DNA from: Halalkalibacter hemicellulosilyticusJCM 9152 | GTDB taxonomy: Bacteria; Bacillota; Bacilli; Bacillales; Bacillaceae_D | Assembly (NCBI RefSeq): GCF_000513115.1 | Contig: NZ_BAUU01000002.1 | Span: 124,001-188,000 of the forward strand | Length of the DNA stretch: 64,000 bases | Direction of reading: 5' to 3' | Shown: one piece after another, positions 38,452 through 48,656 of the stretch | Position numbering within the stretch: the first letter of the stretch is position 1 | Layout of the letters: each line of letters starts with the position of its first letter | Notes under the pieces: generated by a model | The model's input: only the letters and a program-made list of their open reading frames with translations | Databases searched by the model: none | Told to the model about the DNA's origin: nothing | Translations under genes and position numbers: made by a program

Positions 38452-38481
38452 GTTTAACCACCTCCAGAGCCCAACAATTCA

Positions 38482-39477
38482 TTATGGTAAAAGTTTTGTT
38501 TTCATCTCTTTGTTTAATTGATCTAATTCCGCGATAAATTGCTGACCTGTTTGAATAATCCGATCATTTGATTGCTCTGTAAGTTCAATCGCCTCAAAGA
38601 CATTTTCATATGCTTTTCGGAATGATTCGAGAGCAATTGCTGGTTCTTCCATCGTCTTTAATGTCTCTTCTGTATTTGACTTTAATAGTTCAGAGTTAGA
38701 GAGCAGCATTGATTCCGTAGCTTCATTTACATTTTTAACCGCGTTAATAACCTTTTGTTGATTGGCCAGAGCCATTTGAATCGATGCCGATACAGTAATA
38801 ACATTCTTAGTCATTGTAATAGCATTGAAAATAGCCTCTTCTAATTTACCATTGTTTTCCTTAATTAAATCAACAGAAGCAAGTGACTGTTGCAAAACCA
38901 TAACAGCCTGTGACATATTTTTAACTCGTGAGACTACTTTTAGTTGACCTTTTTTGATTTCATTAATCATTTGAGAATCTTGCTCATGTTCTAGCTTCTC
39001 ATTTAACATCGTTTGTAACGTTTGACCTGTTTCAATTTGCTTGTTTAATTTGTCGATTCGTTCAATGGCTACTTCTTTCAATTGCTCAAGCATAACATTA
39101 TCTTCTTGCAACTTATCCTTTCCAGTTAATAGCCCTTCAACAATTTGCTCAACCTGAGCTTCAACTGTTTGATATTTTTTAGCATATTGTTCGATCGGAT
39201 TACGTCGTAGCAATTTACTCATCCATTTTTTCGCTTTACTATCTTTAAGGTGTGTTGGTTCTAGCTGACTTACCGTTTCTTTCAATTCGTGAAGCTTAGT
39301 AGGGAGCGTGTTATTTTGATCTTTCATCATTTCTTTCACTGGGCGTTTTAAAGCCTCTAATGATTCACCTGCTTCTTTTTGCTCAGTTTCCCCAAGCTGG
39401 TCCAGTGTTGAAAGAACTTTAGCCAACTCCTCATCATTATACTTCATATCTTGATTCATTTCGTTATTGGAACTCAT
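38482..39477 (-). CDS. TelA/KlaA-family protein (toxic anion resistance family)
   Basis: 331 aa from ATG 39477 with AGGAGGAATT directly upstream; the longer frame to 39510 lacks an RBS. Highly helical, with family blocks NPIEQYAKKYQTVEAQVEQI (about 110-130), SRVKNMSQAVMVLQQS and VITVSASIQMALANQQKVI (about 230-250). TelA relatives (B. subtilis YaaN, YceH) are associated with envelope stress and tellurite or nisin resistance; the direct function is not established. Confidence 0.82.
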   Translation of the reverse strand: MSSNNEMNQDMKYNDEELAKVLSTLDQLGETEQKEAGESLEALKRPVKEMMKDQNNTLPTKLHELKETVSQLEPTHLKDSKAKKWMSKLLRRNPIEQYAKKYQTVEAQVEQIVEGLLTGKDKLQEDNVMLEQLKEVAIERIDKLNKQIETGQTLQTMLNEKLEHEQDSQMINEIKKGQLKVVSRVKNMSQAVMVLQQSLASVDLIKENNGKLEEAIFNAITMTKNVITVSASIQMALANQQKVINAVKNVNEATESMLLSNSELLKSNTEETLKTMEEPAIALESFRKAYENVFEAIELTEQSNDRIIQTGQQFIAELDQLNKEMKTKLLP

Positions 39478-39510
39478 CAAATTCCTCCTATATTCAACAA
39501 AGTATGTCAC

Positions 39511-39870
39511 TTTCTATTATGATTGATTTTTTCAATTAAGACAATGTTCACAACTTATGAATACGCATATAATTAATGAAGAGAAATTACAAGCAACGAA
39601 TTTCGTGATATACTACGAGAATATCACACTTGTTTTACTTCGTTTGTTTTCCAATCACTTTATCTTCAACTAATAAACAGAAGTTACACTTTCAAACTCA
39701 ATTAATCGTTCGTACTTGAACAAATGTCTTTCTCCAATATACTTTTTCCAAAAACCAACCAACACGAATATAATTGTATATTTATTCATATTCAATGTAT
39801 AGAGAGAACAAAACCAAATGAAATATGCATCATTTCATCATTTCATAAACCCCTTAATACAGCAATACAG
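39511..39870. other. AT-rich intergenic region upstream of gltA
   Basis: About 360 bases without a supportable gene. It contains a perfect 7-bp inverted repeat ATGAAAT-N7-ATTTCAT at 39818-39838 followed by further TTTCAT copies, and must hold the leftward telA promoter. Nothing else is recognised. Confidence 0.5.
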
Positions 39871-39889
39871 TAATCGCTTTCAGTGATTA
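39871..39889. promoter_or_regulatory. Inverted repeat TAATC-N9-GATTA upstream of the gltA promoter
   Basis: Lies 17 bases upstream of the -35 element at 39907. Size and position suit an activator such as a LysR-type regulator (GltC regulates gltAB in B. subtilis), but the consensus cannot be matched from memory. Confidence 0.35.
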
Positions 39890-39906
39890 TGAATAAAAAA
39901 AATAAT

Positions 39907-39935
39907 TTGCCGAAATGTCAGAAAAATGATATGAT
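39907..39935 (+). promoter_or_regulatory. Putative sigma-A promoter of gltA
   Basis: TTGCCG (39907-39912), 17-base spacer, TATGAT (39930-39935), giving a leader of about 65 bases before the ATG at 40006. Confidence 0.6.
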
Positions 39936-40005
39936 CCTGTATATTAGCTCATTTATTAAGGGAGAGTTGATTGCGTTTTTATTTTTTGGAGAAAGGTTGA
40001 TGCCA

Positions 40006-43000
40006 ATGCGGTACACACAATTCCCGAAGAAACAAGGCTTATATGATCCGCAATTCGAACACGACAATTGTGGGATCGGCTTTTTAGCTCACATGAAAGG
40101 GAAACAGTCGCATAAAGTAGTTCAAGATGCTCTTCACATTCTACGAAATCTCGAGCATCGTGGTGGTCAAGGTGATGAAGTAAATACAGGAGATGGTGCA
40201 GGTATTCTTCTACAAATCCCGCATCGTTTTTTCAAAAAGACTTGCATTGAGAGTGGAATAAACCTTCCAAATCAAGGTGAGTACGGAGTTGGGATGCTAT
40301 TTTTGCCACAGGATGAAGAAGCGAGAGGAGCATGTGAAAAGGAATTAGAAGCCATCATAGCAGAAGAGAATCAAGAACTCATTGGCTGGCGCACTGTTCC
40401 TGTTGATGATTCGATGCTTGGTAATGCGGCAAAAGCAGCTATGCCATTTATTCGTCAATTATTTATTAAGAAAAATGATTATAAAATGACAGAAGTAGAT
40501 TTTGAAAGGCAGCTCTATGTCATTCGTAAACGTGCAGAACGTGAAATAGGATCAAAGGTTGCTGAAGAAGAATCGTTTTATTTTACTAGCTTTTCAAGTC
40601 GTACGATCGTTTATAAAGGGATGCTTACGACCGAGCAAGTAAATCAATTTTATCTCGACTTAAATGATCAAACGTTTGAGTCTGCCATTGCTCTCGTTCA
40701 TTCACGCTTTAGTACAAATACATTCCCAAGTTGGGAAAGGGCGCATCCAAATCGTTACATGATTCATAATGGCGAAATTAACACAATTAGAGGAAACGTT
40801 AACTGGATGCACGCACGTGAGGCAAAGTTCACCTCAGATGTATTTGGTAAAGATTTGAGCAAAGTGCTACCAGTTGTTGATAAAGATGGTTCTGACTCTT
40901 CTATGTTTGATAACACGTTAGAGTTTTATCATTAGCAGGACGTTCAATGACACATGCTGCGATGATGATGATTCCCGAACCATGGCAAAATGATACACAT
41001 ATGAGTCCTGAGAAGAAGGCTTTTTACCAGTATCATAGTACGTTAATGGAACCTTGGGATGGTCCAACTGCAATAGTCTTCACTGATGGAAAACAAATTG
41101 GAGCTTCACTTGACCGTAATGGTCTTCGTCCATCACGTTATTATGTGACGAAAGATGATTATATTATTATGTCTTCTGAAGTGGGTGTTCTTGATGTGAA
41201 GCCTGAAAATGTACTAGCAAAAGAACGTTTACATCCAGGTCAAATGCTTCTAATTGATACAGTTGAAGGACGTATTATTCCTGATGAAGAAATTAAGAAT
41301 GAAATGGCAAAAGAAAAGCCTTATAAGGACTGGGTCGATCAACATTTAGTCGAATTGGAAGATGTATTGGAAACGGCTCACGTCGATAATACTGATTTTA
41401 AATCATTAGAGTTACGTCAATTAGCATTTGGCTATACGTATGAAGAATTGTCGAAGATGATTCAACCTATGGTCAAGGATGGCGTCGATCCAATTGGTTC
41501 AATGGGGTACGATTCACCACTTGCAGTATTATCTAAAAAACCACAATTACTATACAATTATTTTAAGCAGTTATTTGCGCAAGTAACGAATCCTCCAATC
41601 GATGCTATTCGTGAAGAAGTCGTTACTGCAATTGGAACAACTATTGGTAAAGAGCGTGACCTTTTAAATCCAGACCCTGAGAGCTGTCGTCACATTCATT
41701 TGCCGTATCCAATTATTAACAATGAGGAATTGGCTAAGCTTAAGCACAATAAAATGGAAGGCTTTAAGTCGATCACACTTTCGATTACTTTTGATTGCTC
41801 GAAAGAAAATCAGCTAGAATCTGCGCTAGAAACTTTATTTACACAAGCTGATCAAGCGATTAAAGATGGTCATACGTTGCTAATTTTAAGTGATCGTGAT
41901 GTAAATGGTCAAAACGCACCAATTCCAGCATTACTTGCTGTAGGGGGATTACATCACCATTTAATTCGTCAAGGAACACGAACGGACGTTAGTATTTTAC
42001 TAGAATCAGGCGAACCAAGAGAAGTTCACCATTTTTCTGTTTTACTTGGATATGGTGCCGAGGCTGTTAACCCTTACCTTGTGTTCGATTCTATTGATGG
42101 CTTAATTCAAGACGGATTACTTGAAGACATCTCATATATTGAAGCTGTGAACAAATACATTAAATCAGCTGCTAAAGGCATTATGAAAGTCCTTTCTAAA
42201 ATGGGTATTTCAACGATTCAAAGTTATAGAGGAGCGCAAATTTTTGAAGCGGTTGGAATTTCTCCATCTGTTGTCGATAAGTATTTCACTTGGACAACAA
42301 CACGTATTGGTGGAGTTAATTTAGAAACGATTGAAAAAGAGGTACGCGCACGACATAAGAGAGCTTATTCAGAGCAAGAAGGCGTGGATAAAGCATTGGA
42401 TCCAGGGGATGATTTACAATGGCGTCGTAATGGTGACCCACACCAATATAACCCGCACACGATTCATATGCTACAAAATGCATGTCGTTCAACAAACTAT
42501 GAGCTATTTAAGAAATATACAAAGGCTATCAATGAACAGTCTAAAGAACAAACGACTTTACGTGGCTTATTAGCGTTTAAAACCGGACAAAACTCAATTT
42601 CAGTCGATGAAGTAGAACCTATTGAAGAGATTGTGAAACGATTCCGCACCGGAGCAATGTCTTTTGGTTCTATCTCACAAGAGGCTCATGAAACATTGGC
42701 GATTGCTATGAACCGCCTAGGGGGAAAAAGCAATACTGGTGAAGGCGGGGAAGATCCAGATCGTTTTACACGTGATGAAAACGGTGATTTGCGTCGTAGT
42801 TCAATTAAACAGGTTGCATCCGGTCGATTTGGTGTAACGAGTCATTACTTAGTTAATGCCGATGAAATCCAAATCAAAGTGGCACAAGGCGCAAAACCTG
42901 GTGAAGGTGGTCAATTACCTGGTAATAAAGTATATCCTTGGGTAGCAGAAGTACGTGGATCAACTCCAGGGGTTGGGCTTATTTCTCCTCCACCACATCA

Positions 43001-44597
43001 TGACATATACTCGATTGAAGATTTAGCAGAGCTCATTCATGATTTAAAAAATGCAAATCCTTCAGCAAAAGTAAGTGTTAAACTAGTCGCTGGTACCGGT
43101 GTTGGTACAATTGCTGCTGGTGTAGCAAAAGGTCGAGCAGACGGTATTATTATTAGTGGTTATGATGGCGGTACAGGCGCTGCTGCCAGAACAAGTATTA
43201 AGCATACTGGATTACCATGGGAAATCGGACTCGCTGAAACACATCAGACCTTATTATTAAATAATTTACGCAACCGTGTAACATTAGAAACGGACGGTAA
43301 ATTAATGACTGGACGAGACGTTGCTATTGCGGCAATGCTTGGTGCAGAGGAGTATGCCTTCTCGACTGCTCCGCTAGTCGTCTTAGGATGTATTATTATG
43401 CGTGTCTGTCATTTAGACACCTGTCCGGTAGGTATTGCGACTCAAAACCCAGAGCTTCGTAAGAAATATATGGGTAAGCCTGAGCATGTTGAAAACTTCA
43501 TGAAATTTATCGCTCAAGAAATACGTGAAATTATGGCTGAACTAGGTATTCGTAAATTAGATGACCTAATCGGTCGTACAGATCTTCTTGAAGTAAATAA
43601 AAATATTGAAAATGATAAAGCAAAACAAGTTGATTTATCAAACTTATTATATAAGCCAACGTCTGATTCACAAGAACGTCAATATAAGACGAAGGAGCAA
43701 GATCATCAACTTGAGCAATCGCTCGATCAGCGTGAACTATTACCTGTCAGTCAACCAGCAATTTTAAATGGAGAAAAGGTAAAAGGAACCTACCTTGTAC
43801 GCAATATTGACCGCGTGGTCGGTACGATTGTTGGAAGTGAGATAAGTAAACGATATGGCGCTAAAGGATTACCTGATGATACCATTACGTTTGATTTCAA
43901 AGGGTCTGCTGGTCAAAGCTTTGGAGCGTTTGTACCAAACGGGATGACCATGCGTCTTGAAGGAGATGCCAATGATTATCTTGGTAAAGGGTTATCAGGT
44001 GGTAAGATTATTGTGTATCCTCCAACGAACGCCGATCTAAAGGCTGATGATCATATTATAATTGGGAACACGACTTTCTACGGTGCTACGAACGGAGAAG
44101 CTTATATAAACGGTATAGCTGGTGAACGTTTTGCTGTTCGTAACTCAGGAGTGAAAGTTGTTGTTGAAGGAGTCGGTGATCACGGACTTGAGTACATGAC
44201 TGGTGGAGTTGTTGTCAACTTAGGAAAAGTTGGGAAAAACTTCGCTGCAGGGATGTCTGGTGGAGTCGCTTATGTATACGATCCGTATGGTACGTTTAGT
44301 GAGCACTGTAACCAAGAGATGGTGTTGCTAGAATCAGTTTCATCACAAGAAGATGTCGAACAGCTTAGAACATTACTTGAAAATCATCAGAATTACACAA
44401 GTAGTGAAAATGCTACATTCATTCTTGGAAATTGGGCTGATGAAGTTTCAAAATTTGTTAAAGTCATCCCTAAAGATTACAAAAGAATGCTTGCAGCAAT
44501 TGAGCGTGTTAAGCAGGATGGTTTAACTGGACTTGATGCGGTTATGGTAGCATTTGATGAAAATAAAAATGACAAATCTCGTGTAAGCGGGAAGTAG
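40006..44597 (+). CDS. gltA: Glutamate synthase large subunit GltA, with a one-base frameshift
   Basis: About 1530 aa once repaired. N-terminal class II glutamine amidotransferase (NCGIGF; the Cys is the nucleophile after processing, with HNGEINT), central and FMN/3Fe-4S synthase domain ([39 protein letters not shown]), and a C-terminal GXGXG beta-helix. ATG 40006 follows GGAGAAAGG. The frame breaks at about 40924-40927: GAG TTT TAT CAT TAG, whereas adding one T to the TTTT run restores [16 protein letters not shown], exactly the family sequence. As read, there is a 310-aa N-terminal piece ending at 40935 and a 1216-aa piece starting near 40947. gltB follows, so the operon is otherwise intact. 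Confidence 0.92.
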
Positions 44598-44696
44598 GAA
44601 CAACTTGTGCCAAGTTAGAGGGAGATGAAGGGACATAGCGAACGTGTTTAACTTGAGAATCTAGACTATGTGCGAACGCAGCGAAGGTAATATACG

Positions 44697-44770
44697 TAGA
44701 CTCCTGTTGGATGAAAAGAGGAGAACTCGCAGAACTAGGCTCATGAAGCCTCCTGCGGAATACGAAGTCT
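44697..44770. repeat. Dispersed intergenic repeat, GACTCCTG...GAAGTC type (copy 1)
   Basis: Begins AGACTCCTGTTGGATGAAAA and ends CCTCCTGCGGAATACGAAGT, with AGACT/AGTCT at its ends. It resembles the palindromic repeats common between genes in Bacillaceae (GACTCCTGCGGGA ... GGAAAGCG). It lies in the 322-base gltA-gltB gap, which otherwise shows no gene. A second copy is at 48952-49035. Confidence 0.6.
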
Positions 44771-44919
44771 ATTTCGAGAACGATTTATTTGCACCTCTGT
44801 CTATTTGTTCGAATTCTCATTTATGAAAACACTTATGTCCCAGACTCATGCTCTCATATGCACGTTCCTATGAGAACCTTTTTTGAAAAAGGGGAAAGAA
44901 AGAGATTGGAGTGAATGCG

Positions 44920-46407
44920 ATGGGGAAGCCAACAGGATTTCTTGAATATAAGAGAGAAAACCCAACCAAAAAAGATCCATTTGAACGTACGAAAAGTTGG
45001 AAAGAGTTCCAACTATTAATGCCTGAACCAGCTTTACGCCAACAAGGAGCACGTTGTATGGATTGTGGTGTACCATTTTGCCAAACTGGCACAACGATGG
45101 ACGGATCTGATGAAATTGGGTGCCCAGTTTATAATTTAATTCCTGAATGGAACGACTTAGTTTATCGTGGCAAATGGAAGGAAGCTCTTGACCGTCTTCA
45201 TAAAACAAATAATTTTCCTGAATTCACTGGACGAGTTTGTCCAGCACCTTGTGAAGGATCCTGTACTGTAGCTATTAGTGATGACCCAGTCACAATTAAA
45301 AGTATCGAATACCACATTGTAGAGCGAGGATTCCAGGAAGGGTGGATTAAACCCCAGCCTCCTGCTAATCGAACAGGCAAAAAAGTAGCAGTCGTCGGTT
45401 CAGGTCCAGCTGGACTAGCTGCCGCTCAACAATTAAACAAAGCGGGTCATCTTGTAACCGTATTTGAACGCGAGGATCGAATTGGAGGCTTATTAACATA
45501 CGGTATACCAGATGTTAAGTTAGCTAATGACATCGTCGAACGTAGAATCTCTATTTTAAAAGCAGAAGGGATTTCCTTTAAAACAAATACTGAAATTGGA
45601 AAAGATATTTCAGCTAAAGAATTACATGATCAATTTGATTCCGTCATTCTTTGTACAGGCGCTACAAAACCTCGTGATGTGGAAGTTGAAGGACGAAACT
45701 TAAAAGGCATTCATTTTGCTATGGATTTCTTAACAGAAAATACAAGAAGCTTGCTTAATTCAGAGCACAAAGATGGCAATTATATTTCTGCTCAAGACAA
45801 ACATGTTATTGTAATTGGCGGAGGGGATACAGGGGTAGACTGTATTACTACGTCAGTTCGTCATGGCGCTGCTTCTATAACGCAATTTGACATAAATAGC
45901 GAGAAGACAAATGAAAGATCTGAAAGCAATCCATGGCCACTATTTCCTATTGTGCATACAGTAGAAGATGGTCAAAAGGAAGCCATTGCAGTCTATGGGA
46001 AGGATCCTCGTAGCTATCAAGTGAGCACAACTAAATTTGTTGGTAACGAGAATGGCCAAGTAACAGAGCTTCATACCATTTGTGTAGATACAACGATTGA
46101 TGCAAGTGGTCGTAAAGTACGTACTCCGATTCCTGGAACGGAAAAAGTCTGGAAGGCAGATTTAATCTTATTAGCAGTTGGTTTCACGGGTCCAGAGGAG
46201 CGTATTATCGAAGAACTATCATTACAAACGACAGGTCGATCAACAATTGATGCTGAATATGGAAAGTATTCAACGAATGTTCCTGGTGTGTTTGCAGCTG
46301 GTGATAATCGCCGAGGACAAAGTTTAGTCGTTTGGGCTATTCATGAAGGTCGTGAAGCAGCAAGAGAATGTGATCGCTATTTGATGGGAAGCTCTAATCT
46401 ACCTTAA
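44920..46407 (+). CDS. gltB: Glutamate synthase small subunit GltB
   Basis: 495 aa. The N-terminal cysteine-rich region binds 4Fe-4S clusters (ARCMDCGVPFC and CPAPCEGSC); two Rossmann folds follow, one for FAD (VVGSGPAGLAAAQ near residue 152) and one for NADPH (VIGGGDTGVDC near 300). The C-terminal GVFAAGDNRRGQSLVVWAI closes the FAD site. It passes electrons from NADPH to GltA. ATG 44920 is chosen because GGAGTG lies 7 bases upstream and MGKPTGF is the family start. Separated from gltA by 322 bases, wider than usual because of the repeat there. Confidence 0.95.
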   Translation: MGKPTGFLEYKRENPTKKDPFERTKSWKEFQLLMPEPALRQQGARCMDCGVPFCQTGTTMDGSDEIGCPVYNLIPEWNDLVYRGKWKEALDRLHKTNNFPEFTGRVCPAPCEGSCTVAISDDPVTIKSIEYHIVERGFQEGWIKPQPPANRTGKKVAVVGSGPAGLAAAQQLNKAGHLVTVFEREDRIGGLLTYGIPDVKLANDIVERRISILKAEGISFKTNTEIGKDISAKELHDQFDSVILCTGATKPRDVEVEGRNLKGIHFAMDFLTENTRSLLNSEHKDGNYISAQDKHVIVIGGGDTGVDCITTSVRHGAASITQFDINSEKTNERSESNPWPLFPIVHTVEDGQKEAIAVYGKDPRSYQVSTTKFVGNENGQVTELHTICVDTTIDASGRKVRTPIPGTEKVWKADLILLAVGFTGPEERIIEELSLQTTGRSTIDAEYGKYSTNVPGVFAAGDNRRGQSLVVWAIHEGREAARECDRYLMGSSNLP

Positions 46408-46418
46408 TAGTTTATGAG

Positions 46419-46453
46419 AAAAAACGGCAATGCAATTCAATTGCCGTTTTTTG
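46419..46453 (+). terminator. Terminator after gltB
   Basis: AAAAACGGCAAT / ATTGCCGTTTTTT arms around an eight-base loop, 12 bases after the stop. Confidence 0.9.
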
Positions 46454-46571
46454 TTGCCAACATCCTCAATATATAATTAGAATGGTAAGACTTTTACTCA
46501 AAAAAATGTGGCGCTTTCATAGAATTCATGAGAAAATATAAGAAATGAACTCATGAAAGGACGTCATACAC

Positions 46572-47228
46572 GTGATTAAATTGATGAAAAGAAGCCTTAT
46601 TCTTTCATCAGTCCTTCTATCATTTGGGTTAGCTACTTCAGTTGATTTACAACAAGCGATTGCTGCTGAGTTAAATGATAAAGTAGATAAAACTCATGAT
46701 GAAGCTGATGAAAAGCTCATTTATAAAATAAATCATCATGATTATGAATTGTATACAGATGTATTACCTGTACGAACAGATTGCTATATTCACCGTGATG
46801 TCGAATCGTCACTTTTATTAAGTGATTATATTGCCAATCAAGCAATTGAACAAGGAATGACAAAATTCGGATCAGCTATTTCAGACAATATTGCTAAACA
46901 ATACAAAACTGAAATTATACCGAAGTTTAAAGAGGTTATAAGTGATACGACGAAAGGTTTTTCAACAAATGACTGGGTAACTTTAAAGTGGTCAACTCAA
47001 CCATCAAGTGGCCTTGGAGAAAAAATCATTCATTTATACAATGGAGATTCAGGAAAGGATATACTTCGATTTCACGTACGTAGAGATCAACGTCCAAAAC
47101 AAGGTTACTATTTTAACTTTCATTACCATACGATGTTCGATAATTATGAATCACATAATGAGTTAGGTATCGTTTATTGGGGAAAAGATATGCCACCCCA
47201 ATGGAGTTCTGACACTCATGATGTATAG
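46572..47228 (+). CDS. ypjP: YpjP-like exported protein
   Basis: 218 aa. N-terminal signal-peptide-like segment (LILSSVLLSFGLATS, with AIAAE). The second half carries the strong family block LRFHVRRDQRPKQGYYFNFH followed by YHTMFD and ELGIVYWGKDMPPQW, which matches B. subtilis YpjP. Start GTG 46572, with GAAAGG about 11 bases upstream; ATG 46584 is an alternative. Function unknown. Confidence 0.82.
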   Translation: MIKLMKRSLILSSVLLSFGLATSVDLQQAIAAELNDKVDKTHDEADEKLIYKINHHDYELYTDVLPVRTDCYIHRDVESSLLLSDYIANQAIEQGMTKFGSAISDNIAKQYKTEIIPKFKEVISDTTKGFSTNDWVTLKWSTQPSSGLGEKIIHLYNGDSGKDILRFHVRRDQRPKQGYYFNFHYHTMFDNYESHNELGIVYWGKDMPPQWSSDTHDV

Positions 47229-47239
47229 TACATTTGATG

Positions 47240-47270
47240 AATCCTCATTTTAATCATGAGGATTTTTTCT
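47240..47270 (+). terminator. Terminator after ypjP
   Basis: AATCCTCAT / ATGAGGATT stem with a seven-base loop, then TTTTTC. Confidence 0.85.
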
Positions 47271-47314
47271 AATTCTAAGCAAATTGACGAAATTGTGATT
47301 CCTTTCACCTAAAT

Positions 47315-47343
47315 GTGACAAAAGTTGTGTACAATGGTAGAAT
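47315..47343 (+). promoter_or_regulatory. Putative promoter of the 121-aa gene
   Basis: GTGACA (47315-47320), 17-base spacer, TAGAAT (47338-47343), about 31 bases before the ATG. Confidence 0.45.
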
Positions 47344-47374
47344 GTTAGATATACATAATAGGTGGTGATCGATA

Positions 47375-47740
47375 ATGAAAAAACAACTCGCATTATTAAT
47401 AACAACATTTATTGCATTTATCGGAATTTGGGTGTTAGTCATTATGCAAATGACGAATCATCAATTAGATTATAGTCAAGAATCACCTATGCATGGATCT
47501 GAATTTGAGGAAATAACGTTAGATAAAGCAGATAATAAAGAGAATGAGACTGCCTTTAAAGATGAAGAGGGAAGTACAAACAAAGAAGATGACGAAATAG
47601 TTATCACAGTGAGCGACAACGAAGGCTCTTATCTTGCTAACGAAACGATTGATTTGTCAAATTATGATTTTAGCGATATTTCAGCACGAGACGGGGTTCC
47701 TATCGATGGAATCTTAGAGAAAATTGGCATCGCTGAATAA
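47375..47740 (+). CDS. Membrane-anchored acidic protein (121 aa), unknown
   Basis: An N-terminal membrane anchor (residues about 5-26, LALLITTFIAFIGIWVLVIM) is followed by a very acidic, low-complexity stalk (about 40-80, rich in Glu/Asp/Lys) and a short ordered end (DLSNYDFSDISARDGVPIDG). RBS TAGGTGGTGAT. It lies 28 bases before a second small membrane protein, suggesting a two-gene unit. Family not recognised. Confidence 0.65.
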   Translation: MKKQLALLITTFIAFIGIWVLVIMQMTNHQLDYSQESPMHGSEFEEITLDKADNKENETAFKDEEGSTNKEDDEIVITVSDNEGSYLANETIDLSNYDFSDISARDGVPIDGILEKIGIAE

Positions 47741-47768
47741 CTATTTTATTGTGTGGGAGGAGACATTT

Positions 47769-48023
47769 TTGACTAGAGAGGAACGTAAAAGGAGAGAAAT
47801 GCCTACATGGTTAATATGGATTCTTAGAATTTTGTTAGCCTATGTTATTTTCCTAGCCATTATATTAGCTATAACCATCATTTCTATCTTAATTACATTC
47901 TCATTTGTTGTCGTCGATTTATTTACTGATTCGAATCGATTTGGTGCTATTTCTGATCAATATTTAGTTCCTTTATCAGAATTCATGTGGGATTTATTTA
48001 CTTTCTTAATTCCTGGATTATAA
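47769..48023 (+). CDS. Small membrane protein (84 aa), unknown
   Basis: Starts at TTG 47769, six bases after GGGAGGAG; starts further upstream would overlap the preceding gene. Basic N-terminus (MTREERKRREMPTW), then one long membrane region (about residues 16-50, probably two closely spaced helices), and a hydrophobic C-terminal end (FMWDLFTFLIPGL). Paired with the 121-aa gene upstream. A GGACACTG hairpin follows its stop directly. Confidence 0.6.
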   Translation: MTREERKRREMPTWLIWILRILLAYVIFLAIILAITIISILITFSFVVVDLFTDSNRFGAISDQYLVPLSEFMWDLFTFLIPGL

Positions 48024-48029
48024 TTAGAA

Positions 48030-48069
48030 GGACACTGAAAAAGTATGAGTTTTACCTTTTTCGGTGTCC
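48030..48069. repeat. Dispersed hairpin, GGCACCGAAAAA type (copy 2)
   Basis: GGACACTGAAAAAG / CTTTTTCGGTGTCC (with G-U type mismatches), seven bases after the 84-aa gene; probably its terminator. Confidence 0.65.
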
Positions 48070-48155
48070 TTTAAGCAATGCGCGAATTCGTTACCTATAC
48101 GATCCCGCTTCTCATCATTAAACGAGCTACAAATGATGCTGTTGCTAGTCTAAAA

Positions 48156-48190
48156 GGTACTGAACAGTGAATTTCTACTTTTTCAATGCC
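48156..48190. repeat. Dispersed hairpin, GGCACCGAAAAA type (copy 3, degenerate)
   Basis: GGTACTGAACAGTG ... CTACTTTTTCAATGCC, a decayed form of the hairpin at 48030-48069. The 86 bases between the copies contain no supportable gene. Confidence 0.45.
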
Positions 48191-48220
48191 TCATAATTAA
48201 CAGATAGGAGTTGACAAATC

Positions 48221-48598
48221 TTGACTGAACTAGTTCGTGCTACATATAAAACAGGGGTTTATATTGGGGAGCTTATCGAACGCCAGGTTAATCAAAATAG
48301 AGGTTTAGTTAAAATTATTGCAGTTGTAAAGCACCCTACTCAAGGTGATTTACACTCTCCAAAGCAAATCAATGTACCGCTCTTTCACCAAAGAAAAGCA
48401 TTAGCTCAATTTGAGAAAGCCTGGGTTCCTTTAACATCCATGAAACCATTTGAGCATGATGTTGCACCTGAATACAAAGAATCCTTAAAGAAAGCACTCC
48501 TACAACAAATGAACATTTTGCAAGCTGATCAGTCTGACTGGGCTAAAATGAGCTTAGCGAAACTACGCGAATGCGAAAAAGAATACAACTTATCCTAG
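48221..48598 (+). CDS. kapB: Kinase-associated protein KapB
   Basis: 125 aa. Blocks YKTGVYIGELIER, VKHPTQGDLHSPKQINVP and EYKESLKKAL match B. subtilis KapB (kinase-associated lipoprotein B), which promotes KinB-dependent entry into sporulation. No lipobox is visible, as in other KapB proteins despite the name. Start is TTG 48221, ten bases after GATAGGAG. kinB is not adjacent. Confidence 0.9.
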   Translation: MTELVRATYKTGVYIGELIERQVNQNRGLVKIIAVVKHPTQGDLHSPKQINVPLFHQRKALAQFEKAWVPLTSMKPFEHDVAPEYKESLKKALLQQMNILQADQSDWAKMSLAKLRECEKEYNLS

Positions 48599-48617
48599 TT
48601 GTGCTCTCAGAACGTAG

Positions 48618-48656
48618 AAAAAACGCCTTTGGGAAATTGATTCTCAAAAGCGTTTT
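48618..48656 (+). terminator. Terminator after kapB
   Basis: AAAACGC...TTTGGGAA / TTCTCAAAAGCGTTTT stem with some mismatches, 20 bases after the kapB stop. Confidence 0.6.

Noticed and set aside
48079-48171. 30-codon frame between two hairpin copies
   Set aside because: No RBS, no family signature, and it lies wholly between repeat copies; probably chance.
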